Shown here one piece after another: positions 1 to 5,265 of a stretch of 5,265 nt of DNA. A program made the position numbers and the translations under genes. Within the stretch, counting starts at the first letter, position 1, and the number at the start of each line of letters is the position of its first letter. The notes below the pieces were generated by a model that saw only the letters and a list, made by a program, of their open reading frames with translations, was not told the DNA's origin and did not search any database. The stretch lies in contig CAIJOU010000881.1 of assembly GCA_903822375.1 (NCBI GenBank), positions 1 to 5,265 of the forward strand, read 5' to 3'. This stretch comes from Candidatus Hydrogenedentota bacterium (GTDB taxonomy: Bacteria; Hydrogenedentota; Hydrogenedentia; Hydrogenedentales; CAITNO01).

Positions 1-866
1 CGGAGCAGGAATTGAAGCTGAGCGCCCGCGACTGGGCCCGGCCAAGCAAGTCCGACAAGCCCGCCAAGAACTGGTCCAGTGCGGCGGTCAACGCCAGCGT
101 CCAGGTGCGCATGTGGCACACGATTCTGGCAACGCCCGCCATGCCCAGTGTGACCGTTGAAATCGCGGCACTGCTGGAGGGCGACTGGGAACAGTTGCTC
201 CGTGGCGCCGCGCGGGCGGCTGAGCGGGGATACCGTGCGGCCAAGCTCAAGGTCGGCCGCAAGCCGCTGGACGAGGAGATCTCGTTGACGCGCGAGGTGC
301 GCGCGGCGCTGGGGCCGACCTGCCGGCTGCGTCTTGACGCGAACCGCGCCTGGAGTTTGGACGACGCGCGCACCTTTGTGCGCGGCATTACCAAAAGCCC
401 CAGCGAGTATCAGGCCCCGATCGACTACCTGGAGGAGCCGCTCAGAAGCCCCGGCGAGCGCAACGCGCTCCGCAATGAATTCGGCATTCCCATTGCACTC
501 GACGAGACATTGACGGACGAATTCGGAAAGGGGCCCACCGGGAAACAGAAGCCGCCGCTGGCCGACTTCTGGGTATGGAAGCCCACCTGCTGGGCCATGC
601 CCTACCACATTGCGCCGAGCGAAAAACTCCCGCCGCGCATACTGAGCGCCGTCTTTGAATCGGGCGTGGCCACGGCGCTCATGGGCGGTTTGGCCGCAGG
701 TTCGGGACGGCCCGCCGGGCTGGACACCTACAATTACCTTGCCGACGACGTGCTGGAGGAGCGCCTGCCCCTCGACCAGCCCGAGGTCCTTCTGAAAACA
801 CTGCTTGATGCATCGCGCCGGGTGGATGTCTCACGACTGGAGTTGCTGCATGAGTACACCCGCTGA
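1..866 (+). CDS. menC: o-succinylbenzoate synthase MenC, 5'-truncated by window edge
   Basis: The enzyme dehydrates SHCHC to o-succinylbenzoate in menaquinone synthesis; it is cytoplasmic and Mg-dependent. The frame is open to the left edge (first full codon at 3), so the start lies outside; the TTG at 12 is not taken as a start. About 287 residues are present, against roughly 320-370 for the family, so most of the N-terminal capping domain is missing. The enolase-superfamily barrel is clear. It has the KxK pair in AAKLKVG (codons at 243 and 249), the first metal ligand in RLDANRAW, the second in YLEEP, the third in ALDET, and the partner lysine in WKPT (codon at 579). It ends with the family-typical SAVFESG and GLDTYNYL stretches. 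The residues just after WKPT (CWAMP) lack the glycines often found there. Overlap with menE supports MenC over other enolase-family racemases or dehydratases, which look alike at this level. Confidence 0.9.
   Translation, partial: EQELKLSARDWARPSKSDKPAKNWSSAAVNASVQVRMWHTILATPAMPSVTVEIAALLEGDWEQLLRGAARAAERGYRAAKLKVGRKPLDEEISLTREVRAALGPTCRLRLDANRAWSLDDARTFVRGITKSPSEYQAPIDYLEEPLRSPGERNALRNEFGIPIALDETLTDEFGKGPTGKQKPPLADFWVWKPTCWAMPYHIAPSEKLPPRILSAVFESGVATALMGGLAAGSGRPAGLDTYNYLADDVLEERLPLDQPEVLLKTLLDASRRVDVSRLELLHEYTR
839..842 (+). promoter_or_regulatory. Ribosome binding site of menE
   Basis: GGAG lies 7 nt before the ATG at 850, inside the last codons of menC. It settles the menE start at 850 rather than at upstream in-frame candidates back to 805, and suggests that menE is translated from the menC message. 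Confidence 0.7.
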
Positions 867-2292
867 CGGGATTAGACAGCCCTATTGCCCCGCCACGCGC
901 GCCGCAAGGCGCTTTGGGGATGCCCCATTTCTGGTTGGTTCGGACGTGACGATTTCGTTTAATGATTTCGCGCAGCAGGTGGGCTGTTTCACAGACAAGC
1001 TGCGCCGGGACGGCATCGAGCGGCGTGACTGCGTGGCCCTCGTGCTGCCGCCCGGTCCGGACCTGCTGGCGCTGTTGGCCGCCGTCTGGCGGATGGGCGC
1101 AATAGCCTTCCCGCTGAACCCGGAAGCACCGTGGGACTACACCACCGCCCGTGTGCGCGATTTGGGTTGTGTCATGACGGTGGTGCCCAAGGCACCCGTC
1201 GAGCCGTCCGAAGCGCATGAGGTCGGGCTGGACGCGCTGCTGGCGGCGCTGAATCCCAACCGCATCACCCAGGCCCGCATTCGGCACAGCAGGAACACCC
1301 CGGCGGTGGCCATGCTTACCTCGGGCTCGGGCGGCGCGCCCAAGGCCGCGCTGTTGTCGCTCATTTCGATGACATTGGCCGCGCAGCGGGCCGGTAAACG
1401 CATGGAACTGGAGCGGGGTGACCGCTATCTGCTCAACCTGCCGTTGCACCATGTGTCGGGCTTGTCCGTGTTTATGCGGTGTCTGGAGGCGGGTGCACAA
1501 TGCCTGCTGCACGGCGCGGGCGAGCGCACGGTGGACGCCATGATGCGGACCCGGCCGACGCATCTGTCGCTGGTGGCGGCGCAGCTGCGCCGCGCGCTGG
1601 AACGGCCCGAGGCACTGGAAGCGCTGCGCGCGGCCAAATGCGTGCTCATGGGCGGCGGTGCGCTTCCCGAGTTGCTCTTGCAGCGGGCGATGGACGCGGG
1701 CGTGCCGCTGATGAACAGTTACGGCATGACCGAAACCTCCGCGATGACCTGTTCCACGCTGCTGGGTGCGGACTTTGAAGAACTGCGCTCCGTCGGCAGG
1801 CCCATGCTGCAGGACACGGTGCGGGTTAATGAGCGGGGCGGCGTGGAGGTGCGCGGCAATACGCGCTTCGTCGGATATTTGCAGGACGGCGTGCTCGACA
1901 AGCCGGGGGGGTGGTTTGACACGGGCGACCTGGGCCATTTCGACGAGCAGGGTCGGCTCTATATTGATGGGCGCGCCGACCGCATGTTCATCGTCGGCGG
2001 CGAGAACGTGCAGCCCGAGGCGGTCGAGGCCGAGTTGTGCCGTATCCCCGGCGTGACCCGCGCCGTTGTGGTGCCCCTGCCCGACCCCGTGCTCGAATGC
2101 GTGCCCGTCGCATTTATGGAAACGCAACCAACCCTTGCTGCAGACGCGTTGCAGGCCGCCTGCAAAGAACGCCTCCCGCGCCATGCGGTGCCCCGCCATA
2201 TCCTCCCCTGGCCGGAAGAGGTTACGCCGGGCATCAAGCCCCGCGTGGCAGAAATGCAGCAGCGCGCGGAACAACTCTTGGGAGAAGGGTAG
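850..2292 (+). CDS. menE: o-succinylbenzoate-CoA ligase MenE
   Basis: This is an ATP-dependent, AMP-forming ligase that activates o-succinylbenzoate to its CoA thioester, the step after MenC and before MenB in menaquinone synthesis. The protein has 480 residues and is complete. The ANL-superfamily motifs occur in order: the phosphate-binding loop TSGSGGAPK (157-165), the adenine-binding motif NSYGMTET (289-296), the ribose-binding TGDL (D360), the hinge region GRADRMFIVGGENVQPE (from about 374), and a C-terminal catalytic lysine in PGIKP (K463). Length and the alanine after the loop lysine (PKAA) suit MenE better than long-chain acyl-CoA ligases, and the 17-nt overlap with menC makes the assignment firm. 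The ATG at 850 has a GGAG 7 nt upstream. A run of seven G at 1905-1911 is within the frame, which stays intact. Not seen in the window: menB, menD, menF and menA. Confidence 0.92.
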   Translation: MSTPADGIRQPYCPATRAARRFGDAPFLVGSDVTISFNDFAQQVGCFTDKLRRDGIERRDCVALVLPPGPDLLALLAAVWRMGAIAFPLNPEAPWDYTTARVRDLGCVMTVVPKAPVEPSEAHEVGLDALLAALNPNRITQARIRHSRNTPAVAMLTSGSGGAPKAALLSLISMTLAAQRAGKRMELERGDRYLLNLPLHHVSGLSVFMRCLEAGAQCLLHGAGERTVDAMMRTRPTHLSLVAAQLRRALERPEALEALRAAKCVLMGGGALPELLLQRAMDAGVPLMNSYGMTETSAMTCSTLLGADFEELRSVGRPMLQDTVRVNERGGVEVRGNTRFVGYLQDGVLDKPGGWFDTGDLGHFDEQGRLYIDGRADRMFIVGGENVQPEAVEAELCRIPGVTRAVVVPLPDPVLECVPVAFMETQPTLAADALQAACKERLPRHAVPRHILPWPEEVTPGIKPRVAEMQQRAEQLLGEG

Positions 2293-2303
2293 GCAAGCAA
2301 GAC

Positions 2304-2377
2304 TGTGGGACAGCCGCCCTCGGCTGTCGGCTTGAAGCGGAGGCCAGGGAATGACCGCCGGGGGCGGCTGTCCCGCA
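2304..2377. repeat. Long inverted repeat between converging genes; possible bidirectional terminator
   Basis: Two 25-nt arms (2304-2328 and 2353-2377) are inverted copies matching at 22 of 25 positions, with a perfect 13-bp core (GGGACAGCCGCCC at 2307-2319 against its complement at 2362-2374) and a 24-nt spacer. The left arm is itself a small palindrome (ACAGCCG, CCCT, CGGCTGT), and the right arm can also fold (CCGCC, GGG, GGCGG). It fills nearly all of the 98-nt gap between the menE stop and the stop of the leftward membrane-protein gene. Neither side has a good T run, so a classical intrinsic terminator is uncertain. The nested symmetric structure also resembles dispersed REP-like elements. 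The structure is seen directly; the function is inferred. Confidence 0.75.
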
Positions 2378-2390
2378 TTTCCAAGCTCCG

Positions 2391-2765
2391 CTACTCCGCG
2401 GAATCGTGATTCCCGTTCTTCTTGACGCGCTGGCCCAGTTCATTGATGAACGTGCGGTCGCCGAGGGTCTCGAGATAGGCGGCGCGGCGCTCGTGGAGAT
2501 GATTGCGCGTGATGGCGAAGAAGTCGCGCACGGCCTGTGCGCTGATGACGAGAAAGAACAGCAGCAGCAGGGTGAGCACCGCGAGAAAGCGCTGGGGCTG
2601 CTGGCGGTATTCAAAGAGGCGCGCGCCCAGCACGAGCACAACCGGAACGGACAGCAGCATATAGAAGCTGACGGGCCGGCGCTTGTGCGCCGCCGCGAGC
2701 CCCTCGCGGACGTACATCCACAAGGTGCGCGGGGCAGTGTTCTTTTCCGGCGCTGGACCTTCCAT
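2391..2765 (-). CDS. Small two-helix membrane protein, unknown function
   Basis: I do not recognise a family for this 124-residue protein. A short polar N-terminus ends in a basic HKRRP stretch (about 27-31). Two hydrophobic segments follow, at about 32-51 (rich in L and V) and about 60-78 (LLLLFFLV), with a short Arg/Gln loop between them. A charged C-terminal part of about 45 residues looks partly helical and ends in a Lys/Asn-rich tail. The basic residues before the first helix suggest that both ends are cytoplasmic, as a helical hairpin. There is no signal-peptidase site and no catalytic motif. The ATG at 2765 has GGAGG 5 nt upstream (2771-2775), and the gene lies 24 nt behind the FmdB-type gene, so the two are very likely co-transcribed from the promoter at 3085-3113. 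The reverse strand holds a long open frame here, but it lacks any sensible composition. Confidence 0.75.
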   Translation of the reverse strand: MEGPAPEKNTAPRTLWMYVREGLAAAHKRRPVSFYMLLSVPVVLVLGARLFEYRQQPQRFLAVLTLLLLFFLVISAQAVRDFFAITRNHLHERRAAYLETLGDRTFINELGQRVKKNGNHDSAE

Positions 2766-2789
2766 CAGTGCCTCCGCGGCAGGGCCGCC

Positions 2790-3023
2790 TCAGTGGCAGC
2801 AACCGCAGCCTCCGCCCATGGCGCAACCCCCGCCCTGATGGACGGACTCATCGCAGGAACCGCAGGCCGGTTCGGTCGAAGGGCCGCTCATGGCGGCGAA
2901 CAGACTCATCTGCTTCTCCAGTTTCGCGGAGCCGCATTCAGGACAGGCGGGCGTTTCCGAGCCGCGCACGAGCACTTCAGAATAGGCACCGCAAGACTTG
3001 CAGGAATAGGAAAACAGGGGCAT
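2790..3023 (-). CDS. FmdB-type zinc-ribbon protein with Cys/Gly-rich tail
   Basis: This small 77-residue protein fits the FmdB family of putative regulatory zinc ribbons. It begins MPLFSYSCKSCG, a typical family opening. Two knuckles, CKSC (8-11) and CPEC (27-30), should bind one zinc ion. A short linker (LEKQMSLFAAM) precedes a tail with further cysteines at 54, 57, 67, 73, 75 and 76, runs of glycine, and a final histidine. Such tails are common in the family and may bind metal, but the biochemical role is not established. FmdB was named for a proposed regulator of a formamidase/amidase operon, and no such gene is present here. The frame stays open upstream to 3113, but the ATG at 3023 has a strong GAGGAG 6 nt before it and lies downstream of a good promoter. 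The gene leads a two-gene unit with the membrane protein. Confidence 0.88.
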   Translation of the reverse strand: MPLFSYSCKSCGAYSEVLVRGSETPACPECGSAKLEKQMSLFAAMSGPSTEPACGSCDESVHQGGGCAMGGGCGCCH

Positions 3024-3029
3024 ATGAAG

Positions 3030-3035
3030 CTCCTC
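3030..3035 (-). promoter_or_regulatory. Ribosome binding site of the FmdB-type gene
   Basis: GAGGAG on the minus strand sits 6 nt before the ATG at 3023. It decides this start over upstream in-frame codons that would otherwise place the start inside the promoter. Confidence 0.8.
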
Positions 3036-3073
3036 ACAATATAGAGGTGAAAGGAAAGCACACCACACAACAC

Positions 3074-3088
3074 CAATTATCTGAATTG
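3074..3088. promoter_or_regulatory. Short palindrome overlapping the -10 and start region
   Basis: CAATT and AATTG flank a 5-nt centre and overlap the -10 hexamer and probable transcription start of the FmdB-type unit. The position suits a repressor operator, but arms of 5 bp in AT-rich DNA can arise by chance. Confidence 0.25.
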
Positions 3089-3113
3089 TAGCAGGAAAAC
3101 GGGTAATGGGCAA
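3085..3113 (-). promoter_or_regulatory. Sigma70-like promoter of the FmdB/membrane-protein unit
   Basis: On the minus strand the -35 box TTGCCC (3108-3113) and the -10 box TACAAT (3085-3090) are exactly 17 nt apart. The -10 matches consensus at 5 of 6 positions and the -35 at 4 of 6. A start near 3078 would leave a leader of about 55 nt before the ATG at 3023. The region is distinctly more AT-rich than the genes around it. A 5-bp hairpin sequence (GGCAA, 4 nt, TTGCC at 3109-3122) overlaps the -35 and follows the methylase stop; with no T run it is only a weak terminator or operator candidate. Confidence 0.6.
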
Positions 3114-3133
3114 AGGGTTGCCGCAGGGAGCGT

Positions 3134-4051
3134 TCAGTAATTCCGCACGAGGAGCTCGTTGATGGCGCCCCGCTTTTCGGGATTGACGTTGATGCAGCGG
3201 GTCGCGGGCACGCGCTCAATGTTAAATCCGCCGTAGAGCAGGTCGAAGAAATCGTCGTTCGGGTTTTCGTTGCGGGGGTCGGAATTGCTGAGCAGCAGCT
3301 TTGCGCCGCGCGCGTCCAAGCTCCGGCAGAAAGCAGCGAGACGCTTCTGGGCGTCATCGCCAAAAACGTCTTTGGCATAGCTGTTGAAGCTGGCGGTGCG
3401 GCTGATGGGGCGGTAGGGCGGATCGAGGTAGACGAAGGTTGCCTGGTCAATGGATTCGGATGCGCGCTCGAAGTCGGAGCATTCAATACGCACGCCCTGC
3501 AACAGCTTCGACACCTGGCGCAGATTGTCCGCATCGCAGATGCGGGGTGACTTGTACTTTCCAAACGGAACGTTGAACAGCGCGCTGGAGTTCACGCGGA
3601 ACAGCCCGTTGAAGCAGGTGCGGTTGAGAAAGATGACCTGCGCGGCGCGTTCTACGCCTTGCTGGGGGGGGGCCTGAAAGTTATATTGCGGGCGATTTCT
3701 GTTGAAGGAATCGCGCGCCGCATAGAAGAGCCGTTCTTGTCCGCTCTCATCCTCACCCATATAGGCGCGTTGGAATTCTCCCAGCGCATCGATTAGCGGT
3801 TCCACGGCATCGCGGATCGCACACCACGTGATAACAAGATCTTCGTTCGCGTCCAAGAGCAGGACGTCGCCGAACCGGAACCTTTGCGCCACGTGAAAGA
3901 AGACTGCACCGCTGCCGACAAAGGGTTCTACGTAGCGGGTCAAGGTTCCGTCCATAAGTTCTTCGGGCAGTCTTGCGGCGATGGCGTCCAGCAGTTGCCC
4001 CTTGCCGCCCGCCCACTTGAGGAAGGGCTTTGCGGCGTGTGCCTCCGTCAT
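3134..4051 (-). CDS. dam: D12-class DNA adenine-N6 methyltransferase, Dam type
   Basis: The enzyme transfers a methyl group from S-adenosylmethionine to adenine N6 in duplex DNA. The 305-residue length is normal for Dam/DpnM-like enzymes. Motifs occur in the order of this class: KPFLKWAGGKGQLL at 8-21 (motif X), EPFVGSGA at 42-49 (motif I, cofactor binding), LLLDANEDL around 65-72, NRTCFNGLFRVN at 143-154, NVPFGKY at 160-166, the catalytic DPPY at 210-213, and a closing RGAINELLVRNY. GATC is the commonest target in this subfamily, but target choice cannot be read from sequence alone. The ATG at 4051 shares 4 nt (ATGA) with the stop of the LpxH-type gene; only a weak GGAG lies 11 nt upstream, so coupling is likely. 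No restriction endonuclease gene adjoins it, which suggests a solitary methylase. Nine consecutive C on the coding strand (3664-3672) fall between the cofactor and catalytic motifs. Confidence 0.95.
   Translation of the reverse strand: MTEAHAAKPFLKWAGGKGQLLDAIAARLPEELMDGTLTRYVEPFVGSGAVFFHVAQRFRFGDVLLLDANEDLVITWCAIRDAVEPLIDALGEFQRAYMGEDESGQERLFYAARDSFNRNRPQYNFQAPPQQGVERAAQVIFLNRTCFNGLFRVNSSALFNVPFGKYKSPRICDADNLRQVSKLLQGVRIECSDFERASESIDQATFVYLDPPYRPISRTASFNSYAKDVFGDDAQKRLAAFCRSLDARGAKLLLSNSDPRNENPNDDFFDLLYGGFNIERVPATRCINVNPEKRGAINELLVRNY
3664..3672 (-). repeat. Nine-C homopolymer tract inside the methylase gene
   Basis: On the coding strand nine C run through the codons for A-P-P-Q (residues 127-130). 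The present length keeps the frame open. Loss of one C gives the stop TAG (3652-3654) four codons later, before the DPPY motif. It may be a slippage site or simply GC-rich sequence. Confidence 0.6.
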
Positions 4052-4794
4052 TTTCCCGTGCGCTCCATGCGGAATTCGCCGTCCTGCCAGACAACGTGCG
4101 TGCGCCTCGTAATCCAGTCGCCCGTGTTGATGTACAGGCCCTCGCCGCAGGGGGTGGGATGTGTCTCAATTGTGGGGGCATGGGCATGACCGCAGACGAC
4201 AATGTCGGCCTTGCCTGCGGCGAGCAATCCGCGGGCATGACCGCGCAGCGCGCGGGCCTCGGGACCGTCCTCGGGGTTTTCCACGCCGAGCAGGGTGCGA
4301 CTGCCGTGGCTCACTCCCTGGGCGATGCGCATCGCCCAGTCGGGGTGAATCATGCGGAAGGCGCCGACCACCAATGGGTTGCGGGCGACACGTTTGTAGG
4401 CACGGTAGGCGCGGTCGGTCTTGTTTACCCCGTCGCCGTGGAAAAGCAGCGCGCGCTTGCCGCCAAAGTCCAGTTCCGCTTGGTCGGGGTGGATTACAAA
4501 CCCGATTTCGTCCCGGAGGAAACGCCCGGCCCAGAAGTCATGGTTGCCGCAGAGGAGGTGAAGTTCAACCCCGGCGTCTTTGAGCGTGGCGAAGGCGCGC
4601 AGCACGTTGAAATAGCCGGAAAAGCAGACGTGCCGGTATTCAAACCAAAAATCGAAAAGATCACCCCCGCAAATGAGCCGGTCACAGCCCTGGTTCCCGA
4701 GAGATTCGAGGAAACGCACAAAGTCCGTCCGTTGTGACCGGCCGTTTTCCCCGGTCTTGAGATGAACATCGGAGAATAGGACCGTCGGCTTCAC
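4048..4794 (-). CDS. lpxH: LpxH-type UDP-2,3-diacylglucosamine diphosphatase (metallophosphoesterase)
   Basis: The predicted role is cleavage of UDP-2,3-diacylglucosamine to lipid X and UMP in lipid A synthesis, at the inner face of the cytoplasmic membrane. The 248-residue protein carries the full calcineurin-like two-metal set: SDVHL (D9, H11), GGDLFDFW (D45), GNHDFW (N84, H85, D86), HGDGV (H119) and GHAH (H203, H205). The stretch after HGDG (YRAYKRVARNP, then HPDWA and SHGSR) agrees with LpxH rather than general phosphoesterases. Enterobacterial enzymes have GNRDF where this one has GNHDF, a form I associate with LpxH homologues of other diderm phyla. The start is GTG at 4794, overlapping the lepB stop by 4 nt (GTGA), with no strong ribosome site, so translation probably depends on lepB. 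The 3' end overlaps the methylase start by 4 nt. Another sugar-nucleotide or phospholipid phosphoesterase remains possible. Confidence 0.85.
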   Translation of the reverse strand: MKPTVLFSDVHLKTGENGRSQRTDFVRFLESLGNQGCDRLICGGDLFDFWFEYRHVCFSGYFNVLRAFATLKDAGVELHLLCGNHDFWAGRFLRDEIGFVIHPDQAELDFGGKRALLFHGDGVNKTDRAYRAYKRVARNPLVVGAFRMIHPDWAMRIAQGVSHGSRTLLGVENPEDGPEARALRGHARGLLAAGKADIVVCGHAHAPTIETHPTPCGEGLYINTGDWITRRTHVVWQDGEFRMERTGK

Positions 4795-5265
4795 AGCAGT
4801 CCGAACTTGCTCAGCGGCCAGAAACGCAGCACGGCCCTGCCCACAATCTGGTCGTCGTTGATGGCCCGGAAACTGCGGCTGTCCTTGCTGACGCTTCGGT
4901 GGTCGCCCATTACATAGTATTCACCCGGATGCAGCACGCAGGTGTCCCGATCGGGGGACTGCATTTCCTCGGGGAGGAGATAACCGGATTCGTCGATCTG
5001 CCAGTTGTTCACGCGCACACGGCCGCGGTCATATTCCACATTCACCGTGTTTTCGGACAACCCGGCGTCGTCCTTGCCCCTGGCATCGACCGTGTTGCGC
5101 CGGTGTTCCGGATGCACGGCGATCAGGCGTTTGACGTAGCGCTTGTTATCCACCCCGTCGAACACGATGATGTCGCCCTGGTGGAAGGGTTGCCATCCGC
5201 CCAAGAACGGCAACCGGCTGAGCTGGTGCGGCAACTTGAGGACAAGGATGCGCTCCTGGTCATGC
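4791..5265 (-). CDS. lepB: Signal peptidase I, 5'-truncated by window edge
   Basis: This membrane-bound serine/lysine protease (S26) removes signal peptides from exported proteins. About 157 C-terminal residues lie in the window. The frame runs off the right edge, so the N-terminal membrane anchor and the SMxPT serine motif are outside; the TTG at 5234 is not a true start. Visible marks are ERILVLKL (the strand after the serine box), HQGDIIVFDG, the general-base lysine in YVKRLIA (codon at 5130-5132), GYLLPEE, and box E as GEYYVMGDHRSVSKDSRSF, then VGRAVLRFWP near the end. Two oddities are noted. The usual KRxxGxPGD box reads KRLIAVHPEH and is followed by about 18 extra charged residues before the NTVNVEYDRGRVRVN strands. 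The box E asparagine (GDNR) is His. All expected catalytic features in the visible part are present, so it is probably active. It leads into the LpxH-type gene by a 4-nt overlap. Confidence 0.87.
   Translation of the reverse strand, partial: HDQERILVLKLPHQLSRLPFLGGWQPFHQGDIIVFDGVDNKRYVKRLIAVHPEHRRNTVDARGKDDAGLSENTVNVEYDRGRVRVNNWQIDESGYLLPEEMQSPDRDTCVLHPGEYYVMGDHRSVSKDSRSFRAINDDQIVGRAVLRFWPLSKFGLL

Noticed and set aside
1905..1911. Seven-G run in menE as a phase-variation site
   Set aside because: It encodes P-G-G-W in the conserved region before the ribose-binding motif, is short, and is expected at times in GC-rich coding DNA.
679..2274. Long leftward open frame (531 codons) opposite menE
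   Set aside because: It is the antisense shadow of menE. Its product is extremely rich in His, Arg and Gln with no domain, and menE on the other strand carries every family motif.
2406..3044. Rightward open frame (212 codons) opposite the membrane protein and the FmdB-type gene
   Set aside because: It spans two opposite-strand genes with good ribosome sites and a recognisable zinc ribbon; its own product is Ala/Arg/His-rich and has no recognisable features.
3024..3113. Possible 30-codon N-terminal extension of the FmdB-type protein
   Set aside because: The extension would run through the promoter, and the ATG at 3023 has a strong ribosome site and begins with the family-typical sequence.
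3134..4051. Restriction-modification system
   Set aside because: No endonuclease gene flanks the methylase: the neighbours are an LpxH-type gene on one side and a zinc-ribbon gene on the other.
4030..4737. Rightward open frame (235 codons) opposite the LpxH-type gene
   Set aside because: The leftward frame has all metal-binding motifs of a phosphoesterase in order; the rightward one is a high-GC shadow.

Overview
This is a compact, GC-rich bacterial window with seven protein-coding genes and almost no free space. Two genes read rightward and five read leftward, and the two groups converge near position 2340. The lipid A-type phosphohydrolase (LpxH family) points to a Gram-negative, diderm cell, and the MenC/MenE pair to one that makes menaquinone by the classical o-succinylbenzoate route. 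Overall protein style, GC content and a GC-rich dyad between converging genes would fit a PVC-type or related environmental diderm lineage, but this placement is a weak inference from style, not from any marker gene.

Left part (1-2292, + strand): the 3' part of menC (o-succinylbenzoate synthase, enolase superfamily; its 5' end lies outside the window), followed with a 17-nt overlap by a complete menE (o-succinylbenzoate-CoA ligase). They catalyse consecutive steps: SHCHC to OSB, then OSB to OSB-CoA. Between the converging groups (2293-2390) is a strong 25-nt inverted repeat, perfect over 13 bp, that may act as a bidirectional terminator or be a dispersed repeat.

Middle (2391-3113, - strand): a two-gene unit with its own good sigma70-like promoter (3085-3113). 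It encodes an FmdB-type small zinc-ribbon protein with a Cys/Gly-rich tail and then a small two-helix membrane protein of unknown function.

Right part (3134-5265, - strand): three genes joined by 4-nt stop/start overlaps. In transcription order they are signal peptidase I (lepB, 5' end outside the window), an LpxH-type metallophosphoesterase, and a D12-class DNA adenine methyltransferase (Dam type) with no restriction enzyme gene visible beside it. Two envelope-biogenesis genes translationally coupled to a DNA methylase is the most notable layout in the window. The methylase also carries a run of nine C on its coding strand, where loss of one base would stop translation before the catalytic DPPY motif. 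I see no mobile element, CRISPR array, tRNA or rRNA, and no convincing new multi-gene system.
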